DNA from: Saprospiraceae bacterium
GTDB taxonomy: Bacteria; Bacteroidota; Bacteroidia; Chitinophagales; Saprospiraceae
Assembly: GCA_016714895.1 (NCBI GenBank)
Contig: JADKBV010000004.1
Coordinates: 806,001-870,000 of the forward strand
Direction: 5' to 3'
Length of the DNA: 64,000 nt
The notes under the pieces: model-generated
Told to the model about the DNA's origin: nothing
The model's input: only the letters and a program-made list of their open reading frames with translations
The model's database searches: none
Made by a program: the position numbers and the translations under genes
Shown: piece after piece, positions 53,115 to 63,049 of the stretch
Layout of the letters: the number at the start of each line of letters is the position of its first letter
Numbering within the stretch: position 1 is the first letter of the stretch

Positions 53115-53303
53115 GCAAGAATTTATTAAGTTCTTCTTGTATCTCAGGTGAATGTTTATAAAATACATAAGAATCATTTTTAAAATGTTTTTCTTGTTTA
53201 TGATTAAATAAAATTATTATTTAACTTCTCTATCACGTGGTATATTTGTTAAAGCATTACTTTTCATATTAAATTATTTTGTGATATAAAGTGTATATCA
53301 TTG

Positions 53304-53557
53304 CTAAAACTGATATCTTCCATTTTAGAAAATAAAGATTGTTTTATGGATTTAAGCCCTGAAGATATCATTGATATTTTTGGAAGCCCAACCAGAATTT
53401 CTGATAAAAAAATATTTATAAAGATATGAGTTATAACATGTCTGAAGTATGTGAAGAGTACTACCAAACTTTTTCTCCGTTTCTACTTATTTTTAAATTT
53501 GAAAATGAAAAAACTAAAGCTGTCGAATTATCGGTTGGAACAACATTAAATGAATAG
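53304..53557 (+). pseudogene. Decayed third copy of the small lipoprotein gene
   Basis: The DNA closely matches the second half of the gene at 49024-49458, including the stretch coding DLSPEDIIDIFGSPTRISDK and the end coding ELSVGTT. A frameshift follows SDKK and breaks the reading frame. The upstream half and signal peptide are absent. In the 53115-53625 gap nothing else gene-like was seen. Confidence 0.75.
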
Positions 53558-53625
53558 AATCCACACATACTAAAGGTATGATCTATCCAACTCAACAACT
53601 TACCAACTCAACAAAATACAATAAA

Positions 53626-56600
53626 TCACACTTTCTCCACCCGAATATTCAGGTTGAGTCCGTCTATGATTTCTACCGATTCTCCGTCGACATTTTCTGA
53701 CAATTTTATCCGGTCAGCCAAGACCTCATTTTTGATATAATCTTCAAATTTTGAAACGGCTTCTTCGCTGACCTGGTGTTTTTCAATCTCTACCACAATC
53801 CGGTCTGTCACGTTAAAATCACTGGATTTCCGTATGTTCTGGATACGGTTGACAAATTCTCTGGCATATCCTTCCGCAATGAGGTTTTCATTGAGGCTGA
53901 TGTCGAGGGCAACAGTTATGTCGCGGTCAACAGCTACCTGCCAACCCTGCACTTCGTCGAAGGAAATTTCTATATCTTCCGGTGTCAAAGTGAAACTATC
54001 GCCTTCAATCACCATATTGTACAAACCGGATTTTTCCAATTCTGCAATATCGTTTTGAGAAAATTCGGTTATCATCTGAGCGCCGGTTTTCATGTGTTTT
54101 CCAAGGATTTTTCCCAAGGTTTTGAAATTGGCCTTTGCTTTTTTATTGATAAATCCTTCCGTTTCGGTAAGGTATTCGATATCCTTGACATTGACTTCAG
54201 ACAAAATCAATGACTTCACCATATCCACCTGATCCACAAAGGCATTGTCCAGAATAGGTAACATCACTTTGGTCAATGGTTGTCTCACCCTGATGTTTTC
54301 TTTTTTCCGGATAGACAATATCAAAGAAGATATCCTTTGCGCATAATCCATTCTCTGTTCCAGTTTTGTATCGATTTTGGTAACATCAGACTCCGGAAAA
54401 TACGCTAAATGTACGGATTCATGTTTTTCAAGACCGGTCGCATCGTTGAGGTTTTTATACAACCAATCGGCAAACATCGGAGCTACAGGAGCCATGAGTT
54501 TGGAAATGGTCACCAAACATTCGTACAAGGTCTGATAAGCCGCTATTTTGTCATCGCTGTAATCGCCTTTCCAGAATCTCCTGCGACAAAGACGCACGTA
54601 CCAGTTGGACAAATGTTCGTCGACAAAAGTCATCACTTTTCTCGTCGCATTGGTCGGTTCGTAATCCGCAAAGTCTGCTTCGACATCTTTGATCAGTGAA
54701 TGCAGCAATGATATAATCCAACGGTCGATCTCCGGACGGTTCTCCATCGGAATGGAAGCTTCTTTCCCAACAAATCCATCGATATTCGCATAAAGGGTAA
54801 AAAAGGAGTAGGTATTAAACAGGGTACCAAAAAATTTCCTTCGCACTTCATCGATACCTTCGAGGTCAAACTTGAGATTGTCCCACGGCTGAGCATTCGA
54901 AATCATATACCATCTTGTGGCATCAGCACCATATTTTTCGATGGTTTCAAACGGGTCGATGACATTGCCCAAACGTTTGGACATTTTGACGCCGTTTTTG
55001 TCGAGGACCAATCCGTTGGACACCACATTTTTATAGGCTACGTTCTCAAAAACCATGGAGGCAATGGCGTGCAAGGTAAAAAACCATCCTCTTGTCTGGT
55101 CGACACCTTCCGCAATAAAATCTGCCGGAAACGTGATTCCCTGATTGATGAGGTCTTTATTTTCCATCGGATAATGCCACTGCGCGTAAGGCATAGCTCC
55201 GGAATCAAACCAGACGTCGATGAGATCGAGTTCGCGTTTCATGCTTTTTCCGGAAGGAGAAACCAGGTTAACGTCATCAATATACGGCCGGTGCAGGTCT
55301 TTGGGAACGGATTGGTTTAATCCCAATTTTTCATTTGCCTTTTGGATTTCCTTCCCGAGATTTTCGATAGAATCGATACAAATTTCTTCCGTTGCATCTT
55401 CTGTCCTCCAGATCGGAAGCGGGATGCCCCAGTAACGGGAACGGGACAAATTCCAGTCATTCAGGTTTTCGAGCCAATTGCCAAATCGTTTTTCACCGGT
55501 ATGCGCCGGCTTCCAGTTGATGGTTTTGTTGAGTTCGATCATCTTGTCTTTCATCGCTGTGGACCGGATAAACCAGGAGTCCAGAGGATAGTACAAAACC
55601 GGTTTGTCCGTCCGCCAGCAATGCGGATAGTTGTGGACGTATTTTTCAACCTTGAAGGCTTTATTTTCTTCTTTGAGGCGAATGGCAATCTCAACATCGA
55701 CAGAACGTTCGGGAGCTGTTCCTTCGGCATAATATTCGTTTTTGACGTATTTTCCGCCGATATCTCCGAGTTCGCTTCGGAATTTTCCCTGAAGATTGAC
55801 TAAAGGAACGGCATTTCCGTTTTCATCCAACACCAGCATCGGAGGAACCGGAGGAACGGCTTCTTTGGCGGCTTTCATGTCATCAGCACCAAATGTCGGG
55901 GCTGTATGTACGACACCTGTTCCGTCTTCCGTAGTGACAAAATTACCACCGATCACCCGAAATGCGTTTTCCGGATTTTCATAAGGAAGGGCATAAGGCA
56001 GCAATTGTTCGTACCGGATACCGATAAGTTCTTCGCCGGTTACTGATTTTAACACGGAAAAAGGAATTTTTTTGTCGCTGCTTAGATATTGTAAAAAAGC
56101 TGATTCCTCTCCGGTTTCAAAATATTTCTGGCCGAATTGTTTTTCTACCAATGCTTTGGCAATGATGACATTGACCGGTTCAAACGTGTATTGATTAAAG
56201 GTTTTGATCAGGACATATTCGATTTTGGGTCCTACTGTCAGCGCTGTGTTAGAAGGTAATGTCCAAGGTGTCGTCGTCCACGCTAAAATACAAATATCAC
56301 CATACCCTTTCAGGGCTTCAGGTAAGGTGTCCTGAATGGTTTTAAATTGGGCGACCACGGTAGTATCGGTCACATCCCGATAACAACCAGGCTGGTTGAG
56401 TTCGTGGGAGCTGAGACCCGTTCCTGCTGCCGGCGAATACGGTTGGATAGTATATCCTTTATAAAGAAGTCCTTTTTGGTAGAGCTGTCCGAGAAGCCAC
56501 CAAACCGACTCAATATATTCATTATCAAAAGTGATGTAAGGATGATCGAGATCGACCCAATACCCCATTTTTCGGGTGATGTCGTCCCACAGGTCTTTGT

Positions 56601-56985
56601 ACTGCATGACCGTTTTGCGACATTCAGCATTGTAGTCGTCGACGGATATTTTGGTACCGATATCTTCTTTGGTAATACCGAGTGATTGTTCGACGCTGAG
56701 TTCGATGGGAAGACCGTGGGTATCCCAGCCACCTTTTCGGTTGACCCTTTTGCCTTTCATGGTCTGAAAACGACAGAAAAGGTCTTTGACTGTTCTGCCC
56801 ATGACGTGGTGAATGCCCGGTTTTCCGTTTGCTGAAGGAGGACCTTCATAAAACACAAAACTGTTGTCGGCGGGTCTTTCTTCGATACTTTTGGAAAAAA
56901 CAGAATTTTCATCCCAAAACTTTCGAATTTTTGCATCAATCTCCGGCAGATTGAGCTGTTTCATGCTGTCATCGTATTTTGCCAT
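53626..56985 (-). CDS. ileS: Isoleucyl-tRNA synthetase
   Basis: Class I aminoacyl-tRNA synthetase, 1119 residues, full length. The HIGH-type motif is GIHH in GKPGIHHVMGR (about residues 55-63) and the second signature is KMSKR in NGVKMSKRLGN. The long editing (CP1) domain and a C-terminal extension are present, as in the larger IleS type of Bacteroidota. It is monocistronic. A -7-like box (TACTTTTG) lies just upstream of the start. Confidence 0.97.
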   Translation of the reverse strand: MAKYDDSMKQLNLPEIDAKIRKFWDENSVFSKSIEERPADNSFVFYEGPPSANGKPGIHHVMGRTVKDLFCRFQTMKGKRVNRKGGWDTHGLPIELSVEQSLGITKEDIGTKISVDDYNAECRKTVMQYKDLWDDITRKMGYWVDLDHPYITFDNEYIESVWWLLGQLYQKGLLYKGYTIQPYSPAAGTGLSSHELNQPGCYRDVTDTTVVAQFKTIQDTLPEALKGYGDICILAWTTTPWTLPSNTALTVGPKIEYVLIKTFNQYTFEPVNVIIAKALVEKQFGQKYFETGEESAFLQYLSSDKKIPFSVLKSVTGEELIGIRYEQLLPYALPYENPENAFRVIGGNFVTTEDGTGVVHTAPTFGADDMKAAKEAVPPVPPMLVLDENGNAVPLVNLQGKFRSELGDIGGKYVKNEYYAEGTAPERSVDVEIAIRLKEENKAFKVEKYVHNYPHCWRTDKPVLYYPLDSWFIRSTAMKDKMIELNKTINWKPAHTGEKRFGNWLENLNDWNLSRSRYWGIPLPIWRTEDATEEICIDSIENLGKEIQKANEKLGLNQSVPKDLHRPYIDDVNLVSPSGKSMKRELDLIDVWFDSGAMPYAQWHYPMENKDLINQGITFPADFIAEGVDQTRGWFFTLHAIASMVFENVAYKNVVSNGLVLDKNGVKMSKRLGNVIDPFETIEKYGADATRWYMISNAQPWDNLKFDLEGIDEVRRKFFGTLFNTYSFFTLYANIDGFVGKEASIPMENRPEIDRWIISLLHSLIKDVEADFADYEPTNATRKVMTFVDEHLSNWYVRLCRRRFWKGDYSDDKIAAYQTLYECLVTISKLMAPVAPMFADWLYKNLNDATGLEKHESVHLAYFPESDVTKIDTKLEQRMDYAQRISSLILSIRKKENIRVRQPLTKVMLPILDNAFVDQVDMVKSLILSEVNVKDIEYLTETEGFINKKAKANFKTLGKILGKHMKTGAQMITEFSQNDIAELEKSGLYNMVIEGDSFTLTPEDIEISFDEVQGWQVAVDRDITVALDISLNENLIAEGYAREFVNRIQNIRKSSDFNVTDRIVVEIEKHQVSEEAVSKFEDYIKNEVLADRIKLSENVDGESVEIIDGLNLNIRVEKV

Positions 56986-57036
56986 GCTTCTATATACTTA
57001 AAACCGTCATTTTGACGAAAAATGAAAAACAAGCTG

Positions 57037-57044
57037 CAAAAGTA
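57037..57044 (-). promoter_or_regulatory. Putative -7 box of ileS
   Basis: TACTTTTG on the minus strand, about 50 bp before the ileS ATG, matches TAnnTTTG; no clear -33 element. The rest of the 324-bp gap to 57310 shows nothing else except a TATTTTTG element at 57285-57292 that could serve the next gene. Confidence 0.35.
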
Positions 57045-57309
57045 GGGATTTTTATTGGTTTTGAGGGTAAAAATTTCCCGCCCATGAATAGAATATTCCT
57101 TCAATTTGTTTTGGTATCATTAGGTTAAACCGGTTTTATCATGACATGATTAATAAAAATAAAAATTTCTCTTAAATTTTAACGTCTACTGTGTATTGAA
57201 ATCAAATTCCAGACAGTCAACTTTAAAAATCAATGATTGGCAACATGATTTTTTCCTCTTCATCAAAAAAACCAAAGTAAATCCTATTTTTGCTACATAA
57301 ATCAAAGAT

Positions 57310-58135
<826 letters not shown>

Positions 58136-58140
<5 letters not shown>

Positions 58141-58942
58141 TTTTTTTCGATTAAGAAGAATTACTAATTTAGGGGTTCTGTGTCTTTTATTTTTTATTAC
58201 GTCTTGTCATCAGGAAATAGGTGACAACAATAATATTTCTACTGAAACTAATGTAGTAAACAGATCAGAAAATCAACCACCCCCATCGTGCGGAAACTTT
58301 GATGTTAGCGGATGTAGGGAAGTATTATTTGATCAAATTTTCCCTTATCAAGGATGTAGCTTCAGCATATCTGGAAGAGCCTGGATTTGTGGAGACCAAA
58401 TTATTATGCAAACAGTATATGAAATTGCCAATGGTCAGCCAATTAATTCTGGACCATGTTTGGAAATTATTAGAAAATACAATAATCTAAGATTAATACC
58501 TTTTGTTGGCGCACAATTAATTAATGAGTTTTCCAGAGAAATTCATCAGAATCTTCAAAATCAATTAAGAAATTATTTGATTTCTAATCTTTTGACATTA
58601 AATGAAAAGCAAAACTTTGTTTGTTCAAGTATTAACCCATGCAATAATCCGAATACAAGATCCTTTAAGACATTAAGAGTAGATTGCTGGAGTAAATGTG
58701 TAGATGGATCATTTCCTGACCCAGATGATCCATCAATTACTTTATTTTTATTAAGAAGTGCTAAATGTGGATATAGTGGATGTTGTGTTGAAACCAGACC
58801 ATTTTGTATTGATAGTAATGGCAATATTTGTTATGGAACAGCTACAAATCAGGTTATAAATGAATGTAAACAAGACAATCTTAATTTTTTAGATCCGTGT
58901 ACCGTTAATATAGCTAATTGTCCGGAAGTTTGTTCACAATAA
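58136..58942 (+). CDS. Cysteine-rich lipoprotein with unresolved start
   Basis: The frame is open from 58076 to 58942. After about 23 residues a lipobox (FFITSC, Cys codon at 58205-58207) is followed by a mature domain rich in cysteine (about 20; for example the stretch from CWSKC through CGYSGCC to CTVNIANC). No ATG, GTG or TTG lies before the signal region, so the original start may have been lost at the junction, or translation may begin at a rare codon such as ATT 58136. An internal ATG at 58406 would drop the signal peptide. No family recognised. Part of the DNA inserted into the gluconolactonase gene. Confidence 0.5.
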
Positions 58943-58949
58943 ATCAGTG

Positions 58950-58979
58950 GGAGGAAATAGGAAGTTTCTTGTTTCCTCC
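58950..58979 (+). terminator. Hairpin after the Cys-rich lipoprotein gene
   Basis: GGAGGAAA (58950-58957) pairs with TTTCCTCC (58972-58979), followed by AAACTAATTTTTG, a modest T-rich tail. Confidence 0.5.
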
Positions 58980-59002
58980 AAACTAATTTTTGATTAATTT
59001 TG
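58972..59002 (+). promoter_or_regulatory. Putative promoter of the T9SS gene at 59028
   Basis: TTTC at 58972-58975, 19 bp, then TAATTTTG at 58995-59002, 26 bp before the ATG. The -33 overlaps the terminator stem. Confidence 0.4.
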
Positions 59003-59027
59003 TTATTTTTAAAAAAAGTTAACAACT

Positions 59028-60686
59028 ATGTTTAATTGTAAAATTCCTTCAAAAATTTTATTGCAAATTATTTTATTCTTAACATGGTTTGGATTAAGTG
59101 CTCAAGTCGAAATATTGCCTGAAAGGCCTTATGAAAAATTGGTAATTGAAGGACTGAGCCCGATTTGGTATGAAACTTCGTTTGATTCAACTTTTATTGG
59201 TGGAGACACTTGTGATGGATATAATTTATTTGAAAAATCTTTTTTTATTGATGTCCTTTTTGAGTATCCATATTTTTATAAAATCTATCACAAGTGGGGT
59301 GTTTATCAGGCAAACGGTACGTATATTGAAAAAAGAAATATTGAAACCGGGGAGTTGATTTGGCAAATATATTATGGATTGCCGGTTGATACATATCAGG
59401 AATTCGGGAGACTTATGTATATCAATAATCTTGACCAACTGGAAGTTATAAGCCAACTTAAACCATCAAAATATAAAGATCCGAAAGATCTGCTATCTAC
59501 TTATGATAATACATTGTTATCCAAAAGGATATACCAAAAGGAAACAGGACAACTTATTCATTTTGAATCACCAAATGTAATGGACAGTACTCTATTAATG
59601 ACAGATTTTAGTATTTGGGTAAACTACAATAAATTTCTTAAAAACAATTCAGACAGCATTACTTATTACAGATTTAATACATACATAGATAATGGAGTAA
59701 AGAAAAACCATTTATTTTCAACAATTGACCATACAACAACTTTAAATAACTTAAAGACGAAAGTTGTAATAGGTAATGATTTACCAACATATGAAAATTT
59801 AGTGAGATTAAGCGAAAATGAATATATTTTAGTTGAGAAGGGTTTAGACTCAGGACATGTTAATATCTTATATTTTGATAAAGAGTTTAATCTGAAAGAG
59901 CAGTACACCTCAGAATTTATTGGTGTTAACCCCAACAGCAATAGATTTAAGGGATTTGATCCGGTGCACCAAACTATACTAATTTCGTATCAGAATGTAT
60001 CAAATGGAATTGATCCTACCCCTTATGACCTGATTGTATTGGACAGGCAAGGTAAAATATTACGTCGAACAACCTTAGATAAATATTATACATCCAAATT
60101 TGCAATTCTTAATGCCAATGACCATACCGAAATTAGAATTATAGCATGTGGGATAAAGTTTGATGAAAATGATAGGGTATATTCTTATCTGGACATCCTT
60201 AATTGGAAAGACAACAACATGATTGTCGATAAGCGGTTTTATATAAAAGATTCTTTAAGGATTTTGGCAGATTTTCAGATACACCAAACCAATCCAGATC
60301 ATTTATTGATTAATTGGTGGGAAAGAACTTATTATTATGATCAATTTGGTGAAATAACTTTTGATGTACATTCATCGGCAATGGCATGGACATATATAAA
60401 AACATCCGATTTAATTACTGCCAGCACGGATTTTAATAATCATACAATTACTTGTAAAGTTTATCCAATACCTGCTCGAGATCAAGTGACTTTAGAATTT
60501 GATGAGTTAGTTACAGGATCTGTTTTAATCCATGATATTTCAGGTAGATTCATACAATCTTTACGTATAGAAAATTCTAAACTATGTAAAATTGATGTAT
60601 CCTCTTTAAATCAAGGTACATATATTATTTATTTAAAGAATTATAATAATCAGATCAGTAAAGCTGAAGTACTTTATAAATTTTAG
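59028..60686 (+). CDS. T9SS-sorted secreted protein, beta-propeller-like
   Basis: 552 residues. A signal peptide (ends FGLSAQ) precedes a beta-rich body resembling the propeller-like paralogues at 33959-37008 in layout but not closely in sequence, and a T9SS sorting domain from CKVYPIPARDQVTLEF to the end (EVLYKF). No catalytic motif. It is the second gene of the DNA inserted in the gluconolactonase gene and, with the Cys-rich lipoprotein, looks like surface cargo brought in as a unit. Confidence 0.72.
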   Translation: MFNCKIPSKILLQIILFLTWFGLSAQVEILPERPYEKLVIEGLSPIWYETSFDSTFIGGDTCDGYNLFEKSFFIDVLFEYPYFYKIYHKWGVYQANGTYIEKRNIETGELIWQIYYGLPVDTYQEFGRLMYINNLDQLEVISQLKPSKYKDPKDLLSTYDNTLLSKRIYQKETGQLIHFESPNVMDSTLLMTDFSIWVNYNKFLKNNSDSITYYRFNTYIDNGVKKNHLFSTIDHTTTLNNLKTKVVIGNDLPTYENLVRLSENEYILVEKGLDSGHVNILYFDKEFNLKEQYTSEFIGVNPNSNRFKGFDPVHQTILISYQNVSNGIDPTPYDLIVLDRQGKILRRTTLDKYYTSKFAILNANDHTEIRIIACGIKFDENDRVYSYLDILNWKDNNMIVDKRFYIKDSLRILADFQIHQTNPDHLLINWWERTYYYDQFGEITFDVHSSAMAWTYIKTSDLITASTDFNNHTITCKVYPIPARDQVTLEFDELVTGSVLIHDISGRFIQSLRIENSKLCKIDVSSLNQGTYIIYLKNYNNQISKAEVLYKF

Positions 60687-60718
60687 ATATAATTAAAATG
60701 TTCTTTTATTAATCTTAA

Positions 60719-60838
60719 AAAAAACTGGGATTATTCAAACTGGATTATCCTGCAAGTAACGTGGCATTATCGGATGATGAACGGACATTGTACATTACAA
60801 ATAGCAGTTATGTGTTGCGGTTGGCCTTAAAAAACTAA
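60719..60838 (+). pseudogene. SMP-30/gluconolactonase, detached 3' end
   Basis: The open stretch translates as KKLGLFKLDYPASNVALSDD then ERTLYITNSSYVLRLALKN and a stop, which is the conserved C-terminus of SMP-30/gluconolactonases. It is out of frame with, and 2.6 kb from, the 5' part at 57310-58140. About 55 codons of the family domain between the two parts are missing. Confidence 0.78.
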
Positions 60839-60876
60839 GAGCTGAAAAAAGTTGAAACTATTTCATATCTGAAGTT

Positions 60877-62913
60877 TTATTCTTTTTTCTTATTGAGTTG
60901 GTATTGAATAAAAACAGAAAGATTGGGAGGGCTGGCAGCTTCGTAATACCTGTTTCCAGCGGCATTAGCCCTAAAGTTTGAATACCGGGTCAGGTGAAAC
61001 AGATTGTGAAGCTGAAATCCAAAAGTCAGGCTTTTGCTGATATTACTTCCTGAATTCATTTGTAAACTGATATTGCCCTGGCCCGGACTTTTGACGGTGT
61101 TGGCATCATTCAGAAACATGGGTGACAGATAACTGCCTCTCAGGCTGCAAAAAAACCAGGATTTGTAGGCATAATCATAAAAGAGACTAATACGGTGTTC
61201 CGGGATCAAAGGCTGGAAAAAATCCGTTTTTTGTCCGGTTGGTGAGGTAAAATCCCGGTATGTAAAATGGCTCCATTCGTATAAAAACCGGATAAATGAC
61301 GATTTTTTAATGTTTAGTTCCGCCGTAATATTGACACCAAATCTTCTGCCCTGATTGACATTGCGGTAAAACGTTCTGCCTGGAAAATCGGGTGTTTCAT
61401 AACCGGAGATGACATCATTCAACAACACGGAATAAGCAGATGATTTGATATTCAGGTTTTTAACAAGATCAAGCTCATTTCCCAATTCAAACTGAAGCGA
61501 TTTTTCAGAAGACAGATTTGGGTTAAAACCGGGCTCATTGTCCGGATTATTGGTAAATTCGTTGAGGGTCGGAGTTTCAAATCCGGTACTGACATTGACA
61601 TATGTTTTCCAATACCTTTTGGGTTCGAAAAACACACCTAATCCACCCAATAGGTTTTGAAAGGACCTTGACCCCGATTGTAAGCCGTCAGCCGAAAAAA
61701 AATCAGTAAGCGAAAAGGAAAATACGTCATAGCGCAACATTTGCAGGAGGTACCATTTTCTGAATTTCAAATGAAATTGCTGAAAAGCGTAGACATTATC
61801 CACCCTTTCTTTTTGATCGCTGTCTTTTATTCCTTTGATGCCCGAATCGTTGGCAAATCTCCTTCTGTCATCCTGTTGCCTGTCATATCCCTGTCCCAAA
61901 ACGAAGGAATAAGGTTCGGAAGGATTCCATTCAAAAACGTTAGAGATCCCGGAATAATTTCTTAAAAACTCAATATAACCACTGTTTTGGAAGCCCAACC
62001 TTCCGGTAAAATCCCGGGTTTTTTGAAAAATTGTTGTTTTCAAAAAATGTTTGTCACTGAATGTTTTGGTGGATTTTAAAGCTATGTTGACGCCTTTGAC
62101 CTCTTCTCCGGCATTGTACAAAACATTCCGATTATTGGCCATCAAAGGGTTATTGTCAAATTCCTGTTCTGTCAAAGAGCCCGGATCTTTTCCTTCCGGA
62201 GAATAATATCCGTGCAAAATGGCTTCGAGTGACCAATCTTTACGCAGCAAAAAAAGATTTTTGTTATATAACACGGTGTTTTGACCGGAGGCAAAATCTC
62301 TTGCGGAATCAAACCGATGGTGACTTAACGACATCACATGTTTGCTCTTTTTATGTGAAATCCCCCATAACAAACCGCCGTCATAAGCACCGGTTGTTTG
62401 ACCACGTACAAGTCCATGCAAACCGTCAAAATAAGACAAACTTCGCATAGCTACGGCACCACCACCGGCATTACCGGACACAGGAGCGGTATTGGAATTT
62501 GCAACACTTACACTTTCAAGAAAAAACAGAGACAATTCGTCGGTTTGGGTCGTCCCATCCGGTGACGTAAGCGGTATCCCATCGAGAGACATACGAATGC
62601 CTCTGATGCCAAAAGGTGCCCGCGAACCAAAACCTCTGATGGTGAGACGGATGTCCTGTGCTGTGTTTTCATTATTAAGGCTCAGTAATCCCGGCATTTT
62701 ATTGAATAAAACGTCGGTATTCGGAGCAAAACGGTCGGTAAAAGTCAGCGAGTCTGTGTGGATGTTGACAGGAAGTTTTTTAGGAGTACGGGAGTGGATG
62801 AACAGAATTTCATTTTCAACATATTTTAATAAGGTATCTTTTTCCTGTGCTTTTAAGAAAAAAGGAATAAAGGAAATTAATGAAATATAAAATAGTATTT
62901 TACGTATTTTCAT
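60877..62913 (-). CDS. TonB-dependent outer-membrane receptor
   Basis: 678 residues. A signal peptide is followed by a plug domain (ENTAQDIRLTIRGFGSRAPF then GIRGIRMSLDGIPL) and a long beta barrel ending in an aromatic residue-rich strand (LSVFIQYQLNKKKE). No carboxypeptidase-like N-terminal repeat and no SusD partner are seen, which fits a ferric-siderophore or cobalamin-type receptor rather than a SusC transporter. The ligand is not determinable. It has its own transcript. Confidence 0.87.
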   Translation of the reverse strand: MKIRKILFYISLISFIPFFLKAQEKDTLLKYVENEILFIHSRTPKKLPVNIHTDSLTFTDRFAPNTDVLFNKMPGLLSLNNENTAQDIRLTIRGFGSRAPFGIRGIRMSLDGIPLTSPDGTTQTDELSLFFLESVSVANSNTAPVSGNAGGGAVAMRSLSYFDGLHGLVRGQTTGAYDGGLLWGISHKKSKHVMSLSHHRFDSARDFASGQNTVLYNKNLFLLRKDWSLEAILHGYYSPEGKDPGSLTEQEFDNNPLMANNRNVLYNAGEEVKGVNIALKSTKTFSDKHFLKTTIFQKTRDFTGRLGFQNSGYIEFLRNYSGISNVFEWNPSEPYSFVLGQGYDRQQDDRRRFANDSGIKGIKDSDQKERVDNVYAFQQFHLKFRKWYLLQMLRYDVFSFSLTDFFSADGLQSGSRSFQNLLGGLGVFFEPKRYWKTYVNVSTGFETPTLNEFTNNPDNEPGFNPNLSSEKSLQFELGNELDLVKNLNIKSSAYSVLLNDVISGYETPDFPGRTFYRNVNQGRRFGVNITAELNIKKSSFIRFLYEWSHFTYRDFTSPTGQKTDFFQPLIPEHRISLFYDYAYKSWFFCSLRGSYLSPMFLNDANTVKSPGQGNISLQMNSGSNISKSLTFGFQLHNLFHLTRYSNFRANAAGNRYYEAASPPNLSVFIQYQLNKKKE

Positions 62914-62970
62914 AATATAATATTATATAAACCCATAAAAAGAAATTTTATAGCATTAAAAAATTCTTAT

Positions 62971-63012
62971 AAAAAAAACGACAAAGTTGATTTTACCTTT
63001 GTCGTTTTTTTT
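62971..63012 (-). terminator. Rho-independent terminator of the peptide transporter gene
   Basis: A 9-bp stem (ACGACAAAG 62978-62986; CTTTGTCGT 62997-63005) flanked by A8 and T8 runs, giving a T-run on the minus strand directly after the POT gene end. Confidence 0.85.
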
Positions 63013-63049
63013 ATTAATGTGAATTAAAATAATATCTTTTATTCAATTT

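Noticed and set aside
47419..53557. Complete integrative or conjugative element
   Set aside because: No integrase, relaxase, tRNA attachment site or flanking direct repeat was seen; only a dead transposase is present.
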